A DNA stretch of 64,000 nucleotides from Asticcacaulis sp. (GCA_024707255.1 JANQAC010000002.1:1668001-1732000); one strand, 5' to 3'. Positions 16,984 to 26,902 are shown, numbered from the stretch's first letter. The notes: generated from the letters alone by a model not told the origin. Numbers and translations: made by a program.

Positions 16984-17845
16984 AGTGTTTGCCGCGCCAG
17001 ACCTGACGGTACGCCGCATAGGTCACGCCGGCCATCAGCAGCAGGAACAGGATGACCGATACGCCCATCTGCTTGCGCTCAGTGGCGTGTGGGTCGGCGG
17101 CCCATTCGAGGAAAGCCGCGACATCCTGGGCTTCCTGTTTCAGGGTCGCCTTGGTGCCATCGTCGTAGGCCACCTTGTCATCCGCCAGAGGGGGCGGCAT
17201 GGCCAGGACGCCACCCAGCGGCACCTTGTGCGGGTCGCCCTTCCAGGAAGTCGCCAGAGCGCCGTGGACATAGGGGTTATAGTGCTGGGTCGCCGCGACC
17301 TCCAAACCGGCCGGGGCCGGCTGGAATCCCGCCAACATGGAGGCGACATAGTTGGCGCCGCCTTCACGCGCCTTAGTGATCACCGACAGGTCGGGCGGAA
17401 TGGCACCGCTGTTGGAGGCCTTGGCGGCTTCCTCGTTCTTGAACGGCGACGGGAAGCGATCCGAGGTTGTGGCCTTGCGGGTGATCTCATCACCGGTATC
17501 CGGATCGATGTCGGCGATGTCGAATTCCGAGGCGATCTGCTTCACCACCGGATTGTCATTCGGGGTCTTGTACTTCGGATCGTAGAAGGGGCCGCCCTTC
17601 TGACCGAGGTTGCGGAACGACATCAGGTGCATCGAGTGACAGGCCGAGCAGACCTCACGATAGACCTTGTAACCGCGCTGCAACTGCGCCTGATCGAACG
17701 AACCGAATGGCCCTTCAAAGGTGAAGTGGTGATCCTCCGGCTCCTTGAAGCCTTCGCTGGCCACGGCATGAACGCTGGCGGTCAGGGAGACAACCACGGC
17801 CAGACCGGCCACCACCTTGAGGGTTTTCGTCATAAAGCTATTCAT
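16982..17845 (-). CDS. petC: Cytochrome c1 of the bc1 complex
   Basis: A 287-residue protein from ATG 17845. Residues 1-30 form a signal peptide (VVAGLAVVVSLTASVHA). The haem c motif CSACH is at 66-70, with the usual follow-on SMHLMSFRNLG. The distal methionine probably lies in VLAMPPPLADD. A single C-terminal transmembrane helix (VILFLLLMAGVTYAAY) anchors it in the inner membrane. It passes electrons from the Rieske centre to a soluble or membrane cytochrome c. It is the third gene of petABC, five bases after petB. Confidence 0.95.
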   Translation of the reverse strand: MNSFMTKTLKVVAGLAVVVSLTASVHAVASEGFKEPEDHHFTFEGPFGSFDQAQLQRGYKVYREVCSACHSMHLMSFRNLGQKGGPFYDPKYKTPNDNPVVKQIASEFDIADIDPDTGDEITRKATTSDRFPSPFKNEEAAKASNSGAIPPDLSVITKAREGGANYVASMLAGFQPAPAGLEVAATQHYNPYVHGALATSWKGDPHKVPLGGVLAMPPPLADDKVAYDDGTKATLKQEAQDVAAFLEWAADPHATERKQMGVSVILFLLLMAGVTYAAYRQVWRGKH

Positions 17846-17850
17846 GTGAC

Positions 17851-19161
17851 TTAGCCCTTTGTCTTGGCGTGGGCGGCCAGGACAGCTTCGGAAATCGAGG
17901 CCGGCACGGGCAGCGGGTCTTCCTTCAGGCCGATCCACGGCATGATGATCAGGAAGAAGGCGAAATAATAGACGGACAGCATCTGCGACAGCCAGACGAC
18001 CTTGAGGCCGAGGGGATTGCCATGGGCATCCGTGGTGATCGAGAACACAAGGTTATCCGGCAGTTGCCCGCCGCACCAGCCAAGGCCGATACAGGCCAGG
18101 ACGAACAGGACGAAGAACCAACGCATGACCGGACGGTAGCGCATCGACTTGACCTTGGAGGTATCCAGCCACGGCAGGGCGAAGATCAGGGCGATAGCGC
18201 CGAACATGGCGGTGACGCCCAGAAGCTTCGCCGGTATCGGCCCGATATCGAAGGTGATGGCGCGCAGGATGGCGTAGAAGGGCAGCATGTACCATTCGGG
18301 CACGATGTGCGACGGCGTCTGCAGCGGGTTCGCCTTCACATAGTTGTCGGCATGGCCCATGGCGTCCGGCGCGAAGAAGACGAACACGGCAAACACGATC
18401 AGGAAGAAGATCATGGCCAGGCCATCCTTCACCGTGGCGTAGGGTGTGAACGGCAGGGTGTCTTCCTTGGACTTGATCTCGACGCCGGTCGGATTGTTCT
18501 GGCCCACCACATGCAGCGCCCAGATGTGCAGGACGACCACACCGGCGATGACGAACGGCAGCAGGTAGTGCAGCGAGAAGAAGCGGTTGAGCGTCGGGTT
18601 ATCGACCGCGAAACCGCCCTGCAGCCAGGTCAGGATCGACGGGCCGACCACCGGGATGGCGCCGATCAGGTTGGTGATGACGACCGCGCCATAATAGGAC
18701 ATCTGGCCCCACGGCAAGACGTAGCCCATGAAGGCGGTGGCGATCATCAGGAAGTAGATGATGCAGCCGAGCAGCCACAGCACTTCGCGCGGCGCCTTGT
18801 AGGAGCCATAATAGAGACCGCGGAACATGTGGATATAGACGGCGAAGAAGAACATCGACGCGCCGTTGGCGTGGACGTAACGGATCAGCCAGCCATAGTT
18901 GACATCGCGCATGATGCGCTCGACGGAATCGAATGCCAAGTCGGCATTGGCCGTATAGTGCATGGCCAGGATAATGCCGGTCAGGATCTGCACGCCCAGG
19001 CAGAGCGACAGGATGCCGCCAAAGGTCCACCAGTAGTTCAGGTTCTTCGGGGTCGGGTAGTCAACGAAGCTGTCATAGGCCAGGCGGACGATCGGCAGGC
19101 GCGAATCCAGCCACTTTTCAATGCCGGATTTCGGCTCATAGGTCGAGGGATGATCGCTCAT
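17851..19161 (-). CDS. petB: Cytochrome b of the bc1 complex
   Basis: A 436-residue integral membrane protein with eight or more helices, the quinone-binding core of complex III. Haem-ligating histidine pairs are visible in [14 protein letters not shown] and [20 protein letters not shown] and again in [20 protein letters not shown]. The Qo-site hinge is the family's PEWY motif ([15 protein letters not shown]). Full family length. The ATG immediately follows the petA stop, so the genes are translationally linked. Confidence 0.97.
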   Translation of the reverse strand: MSDHPSTYEPKSGIEKWLDSRLPIVRLAYDSFVDYPTPKNLNYWWTFGGILSLCLGVQILTGIILAMHYTANADLAFDSVERIMRDVNYGWLIRYVHANGASMFFFAVYIHMFRGLYYGSYKAPREVLWLLGCIIYFLMIATAFMGYVLPWGQMSYYGAVVITNLIGAIPVVGPSILTWLQGGFAVDNPTLNRFFSLHYLLPFVIAGVVVLHIWALHVVGQNNPTGVEIKSKEDTLPFTPYATVKDGLAMIFFLIVFAVFVFFAPDAMGHADNYVKANPLQTPSHIVPEWYMLPFYAILRAITFDIGPIPAKLLGVTAMFGAIALIFALPWLDTSKVKSMRYRPVMRWFFVLFVLACIGLGWCGGQLPDNLVFSITTDAHGNPLGLKVVWLSQMLSVYYFAFFLIIMPWIGLKEDPLPVPASISEAVLAAHAKTKG

Positions 19162-19695
19162 TTAGCCCACCTTGATCTTGGTGTCGGACAGGAAGGTGTA
19201 CTCAGGCACTTCAAGGTTCTTCGGTGCCGGTCCCTGGCGGATGCGGCCGGAGGTGTCGTATTCCGAACCGTGGCAGGGGCAGAACCAGCCGCCGTAATCG
19301 CCGGTGCCGAAATTGGGCACGCAACCCAGGTGCGTACAGACGCCGATCAGCACGAGATACTGCTCATGGCCGGCCTTGACGCGTTCCTCGTCGGTCTGCG
19401 GATCACGCAGGGTCTTGATATCTACAGCCTTGGCTTCGGCGATTTCCTTCTTGGTGCGATAACGCACAAAGAGGGGCTTGCCGCGCCATTTCACGACCGC
19501 CTGCATCCCCTCTTCCACCTTGGAAAGATCGTATTCGATCGAGGCGAGCGCCAGAGTATCGGCCGCCGGATTCATCTGGCCGATAAGCGGCACCGCCACC
19601 ATGGCCGCGGCGCCGACAGCCCCCGCGCCGGCTGCAATGTAGATAAAGTCACGACGATTCGGATCTTGCCCGACGTCCGTCACAGGTTCGCTCAC
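19162..19695 (-). CDS. petA: Ubiquinol-cytochrome c reductase Rieske iron-sulfur subunit
   Basis: A 177-residue protein from GTG 19695 (GAGG seven bases upstream). The twin-arginine-type N-terminus [19 protein letters not shown] serves as Tat signal and membrane anchor. The [2Fe-2S] ligands are in CTHLGC (120-125) and CPCHGS (139-144). It is the first gene of petABC. A longer upstream reading frame exists but lacks a better ribosome site. Confidence 0.96.
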   Translation of the reverse strand: MSEPVTDVGQDPNRRDFIYIAAGAGAVGAAAMVAVPLIGQMNPAADTLALASIEYDLSKVEEGMQAVVKWRGKPLFVRYRTKKEIAEAKAVDIKTLRDPQTDEERVKAGHEQYLVLIGVCTHLGCVPNFGTGDYGGWFCPCHGSEYDTSGRIRQGPAPKNLEVPEYTFLSDTKIKVG

Positions 19696-19940
19696 CTTGC
19701 CACCTCTTCGTTTCTCAAGCCGGACCAGGATTTTACGCCCCGTGCCCGACACCCTCAAAAATTCTTAATCACTCATGACTGATTCCGTTAACAAAGACAC
19801 GCTCTGCAACAGGCACACGCCAAGAATCCGGCACGTATATTCATACCAACTGCGTCTATAACCACAATTCAGTGACGGATACAAACCGCCAAAACACTTT
19901 TCTTGTCTAATTTTTGCCTTCGTCAGGATAGCTTTTCCGA

Positions 19941-19961
19941 CAAATCATTGCGAATGATTTG
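19941..19961. promoter_or_regulatory. Candidate Fur-type iron box
   Basis: CAAATCATT (19941-19949) and AATGATTTG (19953-19961) form a perfect 9-bp inverted repeat around GCG. The overlapping string TGCGAATGATTTGCA differs by one base from a perfect palindrome and resembles the TGCGAAT-type Fur boxes of several proteobacteria. It lies 246 bases before petA and 89 before trmL, in a 354-base divergent region where no other gene or obvious signal was seen. The regulator assignment is inference. Confidence 0.4.
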
Positions 19962-20049
19962 CAGCATGACATTTTAGACTGGACATTTGCCCGCCGGAGC
20001 GGTGAAAACGCAGCCACCACGCTTCACTTATCCGCAAGAGCAGACCGCA

Positions 20050-20532
20050 ATGCGCTTGGCGCTATACCAGCCGGATATCCCGCAAAACCTTGGCGCCGCT
20101 ATTCGCCTGAGCGCGGCCTTCGAGATTGATCTCGATGTCATCGAGCCGTGCGGTTTTCCGCTCGGCGACAGGGCGATCAAGCGTGCGGCCATGGATTATG
20201 GCCGCTGCGCCAAAGTGTCGCACCACGTGTCATGGGAAGCTTATCTCGGTTTCCTGCGCACGGATATACCGGCGGCACGGCTGGTGCTTTTCACCACCAA
20301 ATCGGCCGAACCGGCCTATGATTTCACCTTCCGGCCGGAAGATATCTTGCTGATGGGCCGCGAAAGCGCCGGTGTGCCGGAAGAGGTTCATGCCCGCGCC
20401 GATGCCCGCCTGTTCATCCCGATCAGCGTGGAAGCCCGGTCGATCAATGTGATCAACGCAGCCAGCATGGCGCTGGGTGAGGCCCTGCGGCAGACCGGCG
20501 GATTTCCGGTTCGTCAGGCCACCCTGGAATAG
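20050..20532 (+). CDS. trmL: tRNA (cytidine(34)-2'-O)-methyltransferase
   Basis: A 160-residue SPOUT-family enzyme methylating the wobble base of tRNA-Leu isoacceptors. The start at ATG 20050 gives the family N-terminus MRLALYQPDIPQNLGAAIRL. SPOUT knot motifs follow: LFTTKSAEPAYDF, DILLMGRESAGVPEEVH near 100 and RSINVINAASMALGEALRQT near the end. Its last 19 bases overlap the convergent hemN 3' end. Confidence 0.92.
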   Translation: MRLALYQPDIPQNLGAAIRLSAAFEIDLDVIEPCGFPLGDRAIKRAAMDYGRCAKVSHHVSWEAYLGFLRTDIPAARLVLFTTKSAEPAYDFTFRPEDILLMGRESAGVPEEVHARADARLFIPISVEARSINVINAASMALGEALRQTGGFPVRQATLE

Positions 20533-21899
20533 CGCGCCTGGCCATCCGGCTGTTCCATATAGCGGTCGAAAACGGCGCAGACATTGCGAATCAGCATCTT
20601 CAGCGGCGATGTCAGGCGCACCACCCGGCGACGGCACTCGACCACGCCCAGGTCTTCCAGGGGCTTCAGGCGTTCCAGTTCAGCATCGAGCGCATTGAAC
20701 GCCATACCGTGGCGCACGAGGATGTCCCCGATATCGGCCTCGAAATAGCACATCAGTTCGGCGATCACCGCTTTGCGCACGCGGTCATCCTCCCGATAGG
20801 CCCAGCCGCGCGCCGTGGCCAGGTCGCCTTCGCGGATCAACCGTTGATAGGTGGCACTCTGGCTGACATTCTGCGCCAGCCCTTCGTCAAATTCGCTGAT
20901 GGCGGACGCGCCGAAGGCCAGCAGGCGATCATTGGGCTGGTCGGTATAACCCATGAAATTTCGGCGCAGACGATGCCCCTTCAGTGCGACGGCCAGACCA
21001 TCCTCGGCACGGGCGAAATGATCTATGCCAATCGGTGTATACCCGGCCGTACCAAGGGTTTCCGTCATGCGCTCGAACAGGATCAGCTTATGCGCGGCAT
21101 CCGGCAGGGCGGCCGTGTCGATCAATCGTTGATGCTTGCGCACCCACGGCACATGGGCATAGGAAAAGCCGCTCAGGCGATCCGGATGCAGGCTTAAGGC
21201 ATCGGCCAGGGTGGAGCCGAACGCGGCTTCATCCTGGAACGGCAGGCCATAGATCAGGTCGAGCCCAAGGGCCTTGATACCGGCATCGCGCAGGGCATCG
21301 ACGCAGGCGCGCACCACCGGCATGGGCTGGACGCGGTTGATGGCCTTCTGCACCTGCGGGTCCGTATCCTGCAAACCCAGACTGACGCGATTGAACCCCA
21401 GTCCGGCATAGACGCGCGCCATCTCCGGCGTCACCCGGCGCGGGTCAAGTTCGATGGAGATTTCGGCGTCGGCCAGGAAGACGAACCGGTCGCGCAGGAC
21501 ATCGAACAACAGTTCCATGTCCTTCGCCTGGAGCAGACCCGGCGAGCCGCCGCCAAAATGCAGGCTGTGGACGTAAGGGCGCATGGCGATCTGGCGGCTG
21601 ACATGGGCGATCTCGGCGACCAGTTGATCGACATAGGCCGCGATCGCGTCATAGCGGCGCGTTATCTGGGTGTTGCAGCCGCAGAACCAGCACATCTGCT
21701 CACAATAGGGGACATGGATATAGAGACCGATACTGCCGCCGGCAGACAGGCCGTGCAGCCAGCCGGCATGAATATCCGACGATAAAGGCTTGAAATGATG
21801 GGCCGAAGGATAGCTGGTGTAACGCGGCGCCTCACGGTCGAGCAGGTGGCGCGGATCATGCTCCTGCCAGTTACGAGGCTTTTCAATTATAACGACCAT
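20514..21899 (-). CDS. hemN: Oxygen-independent coproporphyrinogen III oxidase
   Basis: A 461-residue radical-SAM enzyme of haem synthesis. The HemN N-terminus PRYTSYPSAHHF is followed by the cluster motif YCEQMCWFCGCNTQ (CxxxCxxC) near 70. HSLHFGGGSPGLL near 120 and the substrate region GLGFNRVSLGLQD follow. It is divergent from hemF, its oxygen-dependent counterpart, across about 120 bases. No FNR/FixK-type TTG-N8-CAA site was found in that gap by eye; there is a GTCGGCT/AGCCGAC inverted pair (21904-21940). Confidence 0.95.
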   Translation of the reverse strand: MVVIIEKPRNWQEHDPRHLLDREAPRYTSYPSAHHFKPLSSDIHAGWLHGLSAGGSIGLYIHVPYCEQMCWFCGCNTQITRRYDAIAAYVDQLVAEIAHVSRQIAMRPYVHSLHFGGGSPGLLQAKDMELLFDVLRDRFVFLADAEISIELDPRRVTPEMARVYAGLGFNRVSLGLQDTDPQVQKAINRVQPMPVVRACVDALRDAGIKALGLDLIYGLPFQDEAAFGSTLADALSLHPDRLSGFSYAHVPWVRKHQRLIDTAALPDAAHKLILFERMTETLGTAGYTPIGIDHFARAEDGLAVALKGHRLRRNFMGYTDQPNDRLLAFGASAISEFDEGLAQNVSQSATYQRLIREGDLATARGWAYREDDRVRKAVIAELMCYFEADIGDILVRHGMAFNALDAELERLKPLEDLGVVECRRRVVRLTSPLKMLIRNVCAVFDRYMEQPDGQARYSRVA

Positions 21900-22020
21900 G
21901 CAAGTCGGCTCCCGTCGGGTGAGCCTCGATTATAGCCGACAATTCCCATGGTAATTATGTGGCTATTCGCCGCATGAAATATCTGTGGCAGGTACGGCCT
22001 GCCCGCGCTATCACGACGGC

Positions 22021-22908
22021 ATGACCCATACCGCTCCCCTCCCCACCGATCTTTTAGCCGACCGTCAGGCCCAGGCCGCCGCGTGGTTCCGTTCTTTGCG
22101 CGATTCGATCTGCGCTGCCTTCGAGCAACTGGAGGACGAAGCCCCGGCCGCGCTCTATGGCGAAACCGCTGGCCGTTTCGAGCGCACACCGTGGAACCGC
22201 GAAGCCGGTGGCGGCGGCGAGATGTCGATCATGAAGGGCCGGCTGTTCGAAAAGGTCGGCGTGCATATCTCGACGGTCCACGGCAGTTTCTCACCGGAAT
22301 TCGCCAAATCGATCCCTGGTGCCGACATCGATCCGCGCTTCCATGCCACCGGCATTTCGCTGATCGCCCACATGACCAATCCGCATGTGCCGGCCGTGCA
22401 TATGAATACGCGCTTTATAACCACCACCCAAAGCTGGTTCGGCGGCGGCGCCGACCTGACCCCGCTGATGGCGGCTGATCGCCATGCCGAGGCCCCCGAT
22501 GCGATCGCCTTCCACAAGGCGTTCCGCGAGGTGTGCGATGTCGCCGATCCAGCCTATTATGAAAAATTCCGGGCGTGGTGCGAGGACTATTTCTTCCTGC
22601 CCCACCGCAACGAGCCGCGCGGCGTCGGCGGTATTTTCTACGATCACCTGAACAGCGGCGACCATGCCGCCGATTTCGCTTTCACTCAGGATGTCGGCCG
22701 GGCCTTCCTCGCCGTCTATCCGCAGATCGTGCGCGGGCGTTTCAATCAATCATGGACAGAAGACGACCGTGAGGCGCAACTGATCCAGCGCGGCCGCTAT
22801 GTCGAGTTCAACCTCTTGTATGACCGGGGTACGATTTTCGGTTTGAAAACAGGCGGTTATGTGCCATCAATCATGTCGTCCATGCCGCCAGTCGTAAAAT
22901 GGCCGTAG
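22021..22908 (+). CDS. hemF: Oxygen-dependent coproporphyrinogen III oxidase
   Basis: A 295-residue enzyme that decarboxylates coproporphyrinogen III using O2. The start at ATG 22021 matches the family; a GTG at 21985 is weaker. Conserved blocks: [20 protein letters not shown] near 77, HMNTRFI and [11 protein letters not shown] near 135-155, the [20 protein letters not shown] block near 205, and [20 protein letters not shown] near the C-terminus. It is paired with hemN so haem can be made with or without oxygen. Confidence 0.96.
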   Translation: MTHTAPLPTDLLADRQAQAAAWFRSLRDSICAAFEQLEDEAPAALYGETAGRFERTPWNREAGGGGEMSIMKGRLFEKVGVHISTVHGSFSPEFAKSIPGADIDPRFHATGISLIAHMTNPHVPAVHMNTRFITTTQSWFGGGADLTPLMAADRHAEAPDAIAFHKAFREVCDVADPAYYEKFRAWCEDYFFLPHRNEPRGVGGIFYDHLNSGDHAADFAFTQDVGRAFLAVYPQIVRGRFNQSWTEDDREAQLIQRGRYVEFNLLYDRGTIFGLKTGGYVPSIMSSMPPVVKWP

Positions 22909-22991
22909 GTCTTATTGCCACAAGCCATAAAAGCGGTGAAGTGGCCCTGAGCCTCTTGACGATATAGTTAGAACTGTAACATTCTTGTCGA

Positions 22992-23738
22992 ATGACCATA
23001 TCTTCTTCACGCCTGCGCCTTGTTGCGGGCTTCGTCATTCTGTTCTTGCTGTATCAGTCGTCAGAAGCCATCGGTGCGCGACTGCTCCATAACGATGTCC
23101 TTGCCGCCAGTCTGATGGTCGCTGCCTTTATCGTCGCCTGGCCAGTTGGAAGACTGCTTGGTTACAAAGGCTTCGACGCCTACGCCCTCAGTCTGAAATG
23201 GCCAGCCCTGCGTCTCTTACTTGGCGGGCTGTTGCTGATGGGGGCAGTCCGCCTGGCGGCTGTCTTTTGGGGGCTCAACACTGGCATATATGCAATTGGC
23301 ACCCCATCGCCCGCTCACGCTCAGGCCCTGCCGCTGGTATTACTCGGCGCGGCGGTCATCACCTTCATACCGTCAGTTGCGGAGGATATCCTCACGCGCG
23401 GTTTCTGGCTTGAGGCGGCACGGATAAGGTGGGCCGGCTGGAGCTTTATTCTGGCCACCAGTCTGATCTATGTGCTCAATCACGTTTTCCACCTTGCTGA
23501 CCCGCGGGAATGGATACGCCTCTTCTGTTTCGGCATTGCCTACGCCGCAGCGGCATGGAAATGGCGCAGTCTGTGGGCAGCGGTCGGTCTGCATTGGGGC
23601 TGGAACCTTAGCAACGCCCTGTTGGACACCTTTGTCACCCTGAACAATACGGGGCCAACCGTATGGTTATCGGCGGGAGCCCATCTCGTGACGGCGGCCA
23701 TCATATGGCTCTGGCCCAAACCAATCGAAACGACTTAA
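22992..23738 (+). CDS. CPBP-family intramembrane metalloprotease
   Basis: A 248-residue protein with about seven or eight transmembrane segments. The Abi/CPBP motifs are present: motif 1 as AEDILTRGFWL (E-D-x-x-x-R in place of EExxxR), motif 2 as YVLNHVFHL, and motif 3 as LHWGWNLSNALLD. These motifs position the catalytic glutamates and histidines of Rce1-like proteases. The substrate is unknown; related proteins process prenylated or signal peptides or confer bacteriocin immunity. The stop overlaps the convergent YdeI-type gene by four bases. Confidence 0.85.
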   Translation: MTISSSRLRLVAGFVILFLLYQSSEAIGARLLHNDVLAASLMVAAFIVAWPVGRLLGYKGFDAYALSLKWPALRLLLGGLLLMGAVRLAAVFWGLNTGIYAIGTPSPAHAQALPLVLLGAAVITFIPSVAEDILTRGFWLEAARIRWAGWSFILATSLIYVLNHVFHLADPREWIRLFCFGIAYAAAAWKWRSLWAAVGLHWGWNLSNALLDTFVTLNNTGPTVWLSAGAHLVTAAIIWLWPKPIETT

Positions 23739-23956
23739 CCCGTCCAGCGCATTTTCATATAGAGGCCGCCAGCCTTCAGTTCGTCCAGCATCTGCTCGAT
23801 ACGCTTATGCCGTGTGCCCTCGCGTTTTGCTTGTTCTATCCAGCCGAGATAATCGTTCTGCTGGTAAGGTGGCCGCGCTTCATAGCGCTCGTACAGACCT
23901 CGCCCCTTCAACAGCTTGCGGATATCCTCCGGCATGGAATGGATTTCACCAGCCAT
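23735..23956 (-). CDS. YdeI/OmpD-associated family short protein
   Basis: A 73-residue cytoplasmic protein. The core YERYEARPPYQQNDYLGWIE followed by AKREGTRHKRIEQMLDELKAG is the C-terminal motif of the YdeI/OmpD-associated family; standalone short versions exist, so it need not be truncated. The start ATG 23956 overlaps the end of the upstream membrane-protein gene by 11 bases, implying translational coupling. The family has been linked to resistance to cationic peptides, but the function here is unknown. Confidence 0.75.
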   Translation of the reverse strand: MAGEIHSMPEDIRKLLKGRGLYERYEARPPYQQNDYLGWIEQAKREGTRHKRIEQMLDELKAGGLYMKMRWTG

Positions 23957-24272
23957 GAAACAGATCACGTATTGCACAGACAGCCATAACTAGCGCTAGC
24001 GCAAGCCAAAAGCCGCCGAATACAGTTTTGTAGGTGCGCAACCCTTTCTTAAGCCTGTCGTCCATATCAGGCTCGATTTTTTGAGAAAAAATTTCAAACG
24101 GAGTGTTAGGGGTTGGGAAAAATTTACGGTCAGGATTTCGAATATTATACCAATTTATATAACCTTGAAAAACAGGCGCAAATATAACGGCATATAAGCC
24201 GGTTAGTGCAACAACCAGAACAACGGCACCAACCATTAGCATAAAATGAATACCGTAGGTTGGATCAACCAC
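23946..24272 (-). CDS. Small two-helix membrane protein of unknown function
   Basis: A 108-residue protein with hydrophobic segments at about residues 9-31 (LMVGAVVLVVALTGLYAVIF) and 87-103 (FWLALALVMAVCAI), joined by a polar loop. The loop reads FQGYINWYNIRNPDRKFFPT and includes EPDMDDRLKKGL. It is more AT-rich than neighbours. It starts one base from the stop of the glutamine amidotransferase gene and overlaps the YdeI-type gene, so all three probably share a transcript. No family recognised. Confidence 0.7.
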   Translation of the reverse strand: MVDPTYGIHFMLMVGAVVLVVALTGLYAVIFAPVFQGYINWYNIRNPDRKFFPTPNTPFEIFSQKIEPDMDDRLKKGLRTYKTVFGGFWLALALVMAVCAIRDLFHGW

Positions 24273-24273
24273 C

Positions 24274-24996
24274 TCAGCTACCCAGGAATTTCGAGATCGC
24301 GCCCAGCAGATCGTGGCGCTGGCTCGGCTTTTTCAAGGTCGTCAGGGCCTGATCGACCAGCGCCGGATCGATGCGGATGCCCCGCCGGCTGATCAGCAGG
24401 TCAGAAGCAAAATCCTCGCAGAATTCCGGATGGCACTGAAAGGACAGGGCCTTGCGCTGGGTGTAGTAAAGCGCGCCATGCGGGGTGAAATCCGATCCCG
24501 CAAGCACGATGGCGTCTTCCGGCACCTTCACCACCTGATCCTGATGGGTGACGGCGCAGGCAATCTTCGCAGCCCCCGCACCCGCCAGTTCCTGCCACAG
24601 GTCATGCGCCTGAACCTCATATTCGTGCAGGCCGATGCCCCAACCCTTATGCGATTTCTCGACATGGCCGCCCCAGGCCTGCGCCATCACCTGATGGCCA
24701 AAGCAGATGCCGACCACGGGGACTTCGGTATCGAGGGCACGCAGCCACTCCATCAGCGCCACAATCCACGGGTCGGACTCATAGACGCCGGCCGGCGAAC
24801 CGGTGATGACAACGCCTTTCAGACTTTCATCCTGATCGGGAAGTTCGCCCGCCAGTGTCTTGAAAACCTTGAAGGAACGCCCTTCGCTGGCCAAAAGCTG
24901 AGCGAACATGTCGGCATAGGTGCCGTAGGTGGCATCGAGCCCCGCGGGCGGGACGCCGGTTTCCAGAATGGCGATATAATCCTTACGCATACTCAT
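24274..24996 (-). CDS. Class I glutamine amidotransferase-like protein
   Basis: A 240-residue protein with a GATase1 fold. The nucleophile elbow is VVGICFGHQVMAQAWGG near 100, with the oxyanion region VVITGSPAGVYES, and the catalytic histidine/glutamate in FQCHPEF near 185. It has no synthase domain, so it is a standalone member (GMP-synthase-subunit-like or peptidase-like). The start at 24996 (or 24990) avoids overlap with the upstream pcnB-like gene and leaves a 16-base spacing. The substrate is not known. Confidence 0.85.
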   Translation of the reverse strand: MSMRKDYIAILETGVPPAGLDATYGTYADMFAQLLASEGRSFKVFKTLAGELPDQDESLKGVVITGSPAGVYESDPWIVALMEWLRALDTEVPVVGICFGHQVMAQAWGGHVEKSHKGWGIGLHEYEVQAHDLWQELAGAGAAKIACAVTHQDQVVKVPEDAIVLAGSDFTPHGALYYTQRKALSFQCHPEFCEDFASDLLISRRGIRIDPALVDQALTTLKKPSQRHDLLGAISKFLGS

Positions 24997-25012
24997 GATC
25001 CCCGAATACGGC

Positions 25013-26242
25013 TCAAGATTTGGCTTCTTTCGCAATTGCGTCAAGAGCCGCCTCAATCACGCTTTGTGAGAAATCATGATTAAGCCATTCGGTTTCCAAT
25101 TGTTTAAGCGCTGCCCCGACCGCCGGCCCCACAGGCAGACCGCGCGCGATCAGGTCGGCGCCCTTCACCGGAAAGACAGGGATTTCAAGGCCGGCCAGCA
25201 TCTGCATGACATAGGCGACGGCAGCGGCTTCCTTGCCCTGGTGTGCGGCAGCCAGATAAACGGCATCCTCCGTGGCCTGACGACCGTGCAGGTACATCAG
25301 CCGGGCAAACGGCGCGTTCTCGGCCAGGCCATCGAGCGCCCGGCCGGCATCGCGCAGGCGGTTATAAAGGCGCTGCGACCATTTCAAGCGCGTCTGGCAG
25401 GCATGTAGCGCGGTGGCGGAAAGCCCCACCCCGCTGTCGATCAGGGCCATCAGGCGGATTTCCGCGTCATCCGTCAGGCCGATCACCGCCGCCAGTTCCG
25501 GCAGGGCCTCGCCGGTCGCGTGCCAGCCGGGAATGACATGCGACATGATCCCGCCTGACTGCATGGCGGTAAAGGCCAGCAGGGGCTGCGGCAGGGCCAG
25601 GGTTTTCAGCAGTTCCTGCTGGATGCGCTCGCCGGAAAGCCCGTCTATACCCGCTTTCAGCGCCACGCAGGCCGCCAGAGAGCCAGCATCGATTTCCCGC
25701 GCATAGCCCGCCGTGAATCGGAAAAAACGCAGGATTCGCAGGAAATCCTCGCGGATACGCTGTTCCGCCTCGCCGATGAAGCGCACCCGGCCCGCTTCAG
25801 CGTCAGCCAGTCCCTCACCGGTCGGATCGTAAACCTGGCCGTCGATATCGGCATAGAGGGCGTTGAGGTAGAAGTCCCGACGCAGGGCGTCTTTCGCCCA
25901 GTCGGTGGTATATTTCACCACCGCCCGGCGGCCATCGGTCTCGACGTCTTCGCGTAGGCTCGTGATTTCGTAGGGGGCTCCGTCGATCACCGCCGTGATG
26001 GTGCCGAACGCCTTGCCCGTCGGCACACTGCGGATACCGGCGGCTTCCAGGGCGGCTTCCGTCTCGTCCGGCGTCAGTTGCGTCGACAAATCGAGATCGC
26101 TGACCGGCTTTCCCATGATGAGATTGCGTACACAACCGCCGACAAAACGCACGCAAGCCTCACCGCCTTTCGCCTCAAGGGCGGAGAAAACCGCACGCGT
26201 AGCCGGGGATTGCATGTCTTCGGAGAGCGGAATCGTGGTCAT
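25013..26242 (-). CDS. CCA tRNA nucleotidyltransferase / poly(A) polymerase family
   Basis: A 409-residue class II nucleotidyltransferase. The family signature with catalytic aspartates is GGCVRNLIMGKPVSDLDLST near residues 35-54. AVVKYTTDWAKDALRRDFYL follows, then the RNA-binding region RIREDFLRILRFFRFTAGYA near 160-180. It most likely adds CCA to tRNA 3' ends, since alphaproteobacteria usually have one such enzyme. A poly(A) polymerase role cannot be excluded from sequence alone. Confidence 0.9.
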   Translation of the reverse strand: MTTIPLSEDMQSPATRAVFSALEAKGGEACVRFVGGCVRNLIMGKPVSDLDLSTQLTPDETEAALEAAGIRSVPTGKAFGTITAVIDGAPYEITSLREDVETDGRRAVVKYTTDWAKDALRRDFYLNALYADIDGQVYDPTGEGLADAEAGRVRFIGEAEQRIREDFLRILRFFRFTAGYAREIDAGSLAACVALKAGIDGLSGERIQQELLKTLALPQPLLAFTAMQSGGIMSHVIPGWHATGEALPELAAVIGLTDDAEIRLMALIDSGVGLSATALHACQTRLKWSQRLYNRLRDAGRALDGLAENAPFARLMYLHGRQATEDAVYLAAAHQGKEAAAVAYVMQMLAGLEIPVFPVKGADLIARGLPVGPAVGAALKQLETEWLNHDFSQSVIEAALDAIAKEAKS

Positions 26243-26272
26243 GACACAACCTAGACCGTCACGCGGCCTGGA

Positions 26273-26786
26273 TCAAACGGCCTTGGTGACACATCCCGTG
26301 AAATTCAGGCCAGGCTGGCTGTAACGGATCATCAGACGGTTTGGATCGACTGGCCCCGGCAGGGTGATGCCTTTTGCCTTTTCAAAACCGAAGGACTGAA
26401 AATAGCTGGGCGTCCCAACCAGCAAAACCGCCCGCAGGCCCTTGGCCAATGCGGCTTCCACACAGGCATTGATCAGCGCCTTGCCGATGCCCTGGCTGCG
26501 GCAGGCATCATCCACGACGATGGGGCCGAGAAAAGCGATGCGCTCACACACCTCCCCCCTCCCGCACCTCGATCGGCCACAGGCGCACGCTGCCCAGCAA
26601 TTGCCCGCCGCGCAGCGCTACGAAACTCATGTCGGGCAGGATATGCGAACCTTCGCGCAGGCGCTCCGCGGTCTTGACGTATCGGCCCGGCCCGAAGGCA
26701 TGGTCCGTCAGTTCCAGGATGCGCTGCCCAAGGTCCGGCGTCTCAAGACAAATCGTAAAATCCAAAGCCAGTGCGTCCAGAGCCAA
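26273..26786 (-). CDS. GNAT-family N-acetyltransferase (frame break at 26554-26559)
   Basis: The N-terminal part (TTG 26786, ending RLWPIEVREG) and the C-terminal part (ERIAFLGPIVVDDACRSQG, with acetyl-CoA loop RSQGIGKALINA) lie in different frames. They join into one 170-residue GNAT protein if the six-G run on the minus strand (26554-26559) is five, reading REGEVCERIAFLGP. The substrate is unknown; it resembles YhbS-like small acetyltransferases. The break sits at the longest homopolymer of the gene, so sequencing error is likely. Confidence 0.8.
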
Positions 26787-26902
26787 ATGCCCGATCCCGG
26801 TTTACAGTAGATACAGTACCAATACTGGCGGCCAAATAAGACCTGCACGTGACAAGGTCAATCAAATACACCGCAATTATTGCATCGGTTTATTTCGCCG
26901 GT

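Noticed and set aside
17869..19782. Very long open frame on the strand opposite petA and petB
   Set aside because: It is antisense to two unmistakable respiratory genes. Its composition (Asp, Gln, His, Gly rich) is the usual shadow of GC-biased codons.
21900..22020. FNR/FixK-type site between hemN and hemF
   Set aside because: Expected for oxygen control, but no TTG-N8-CAA-like palindrome could be found. Only a GTCGGCT/AGCCGAC pair of unknown meaning is present.
23735..23956. YdeI-type gene as a truncated remnant
   Set aside because: Short standalone versions of this C-terminal domain exist, and its start overlaps the upstream gene in an operon-like way.
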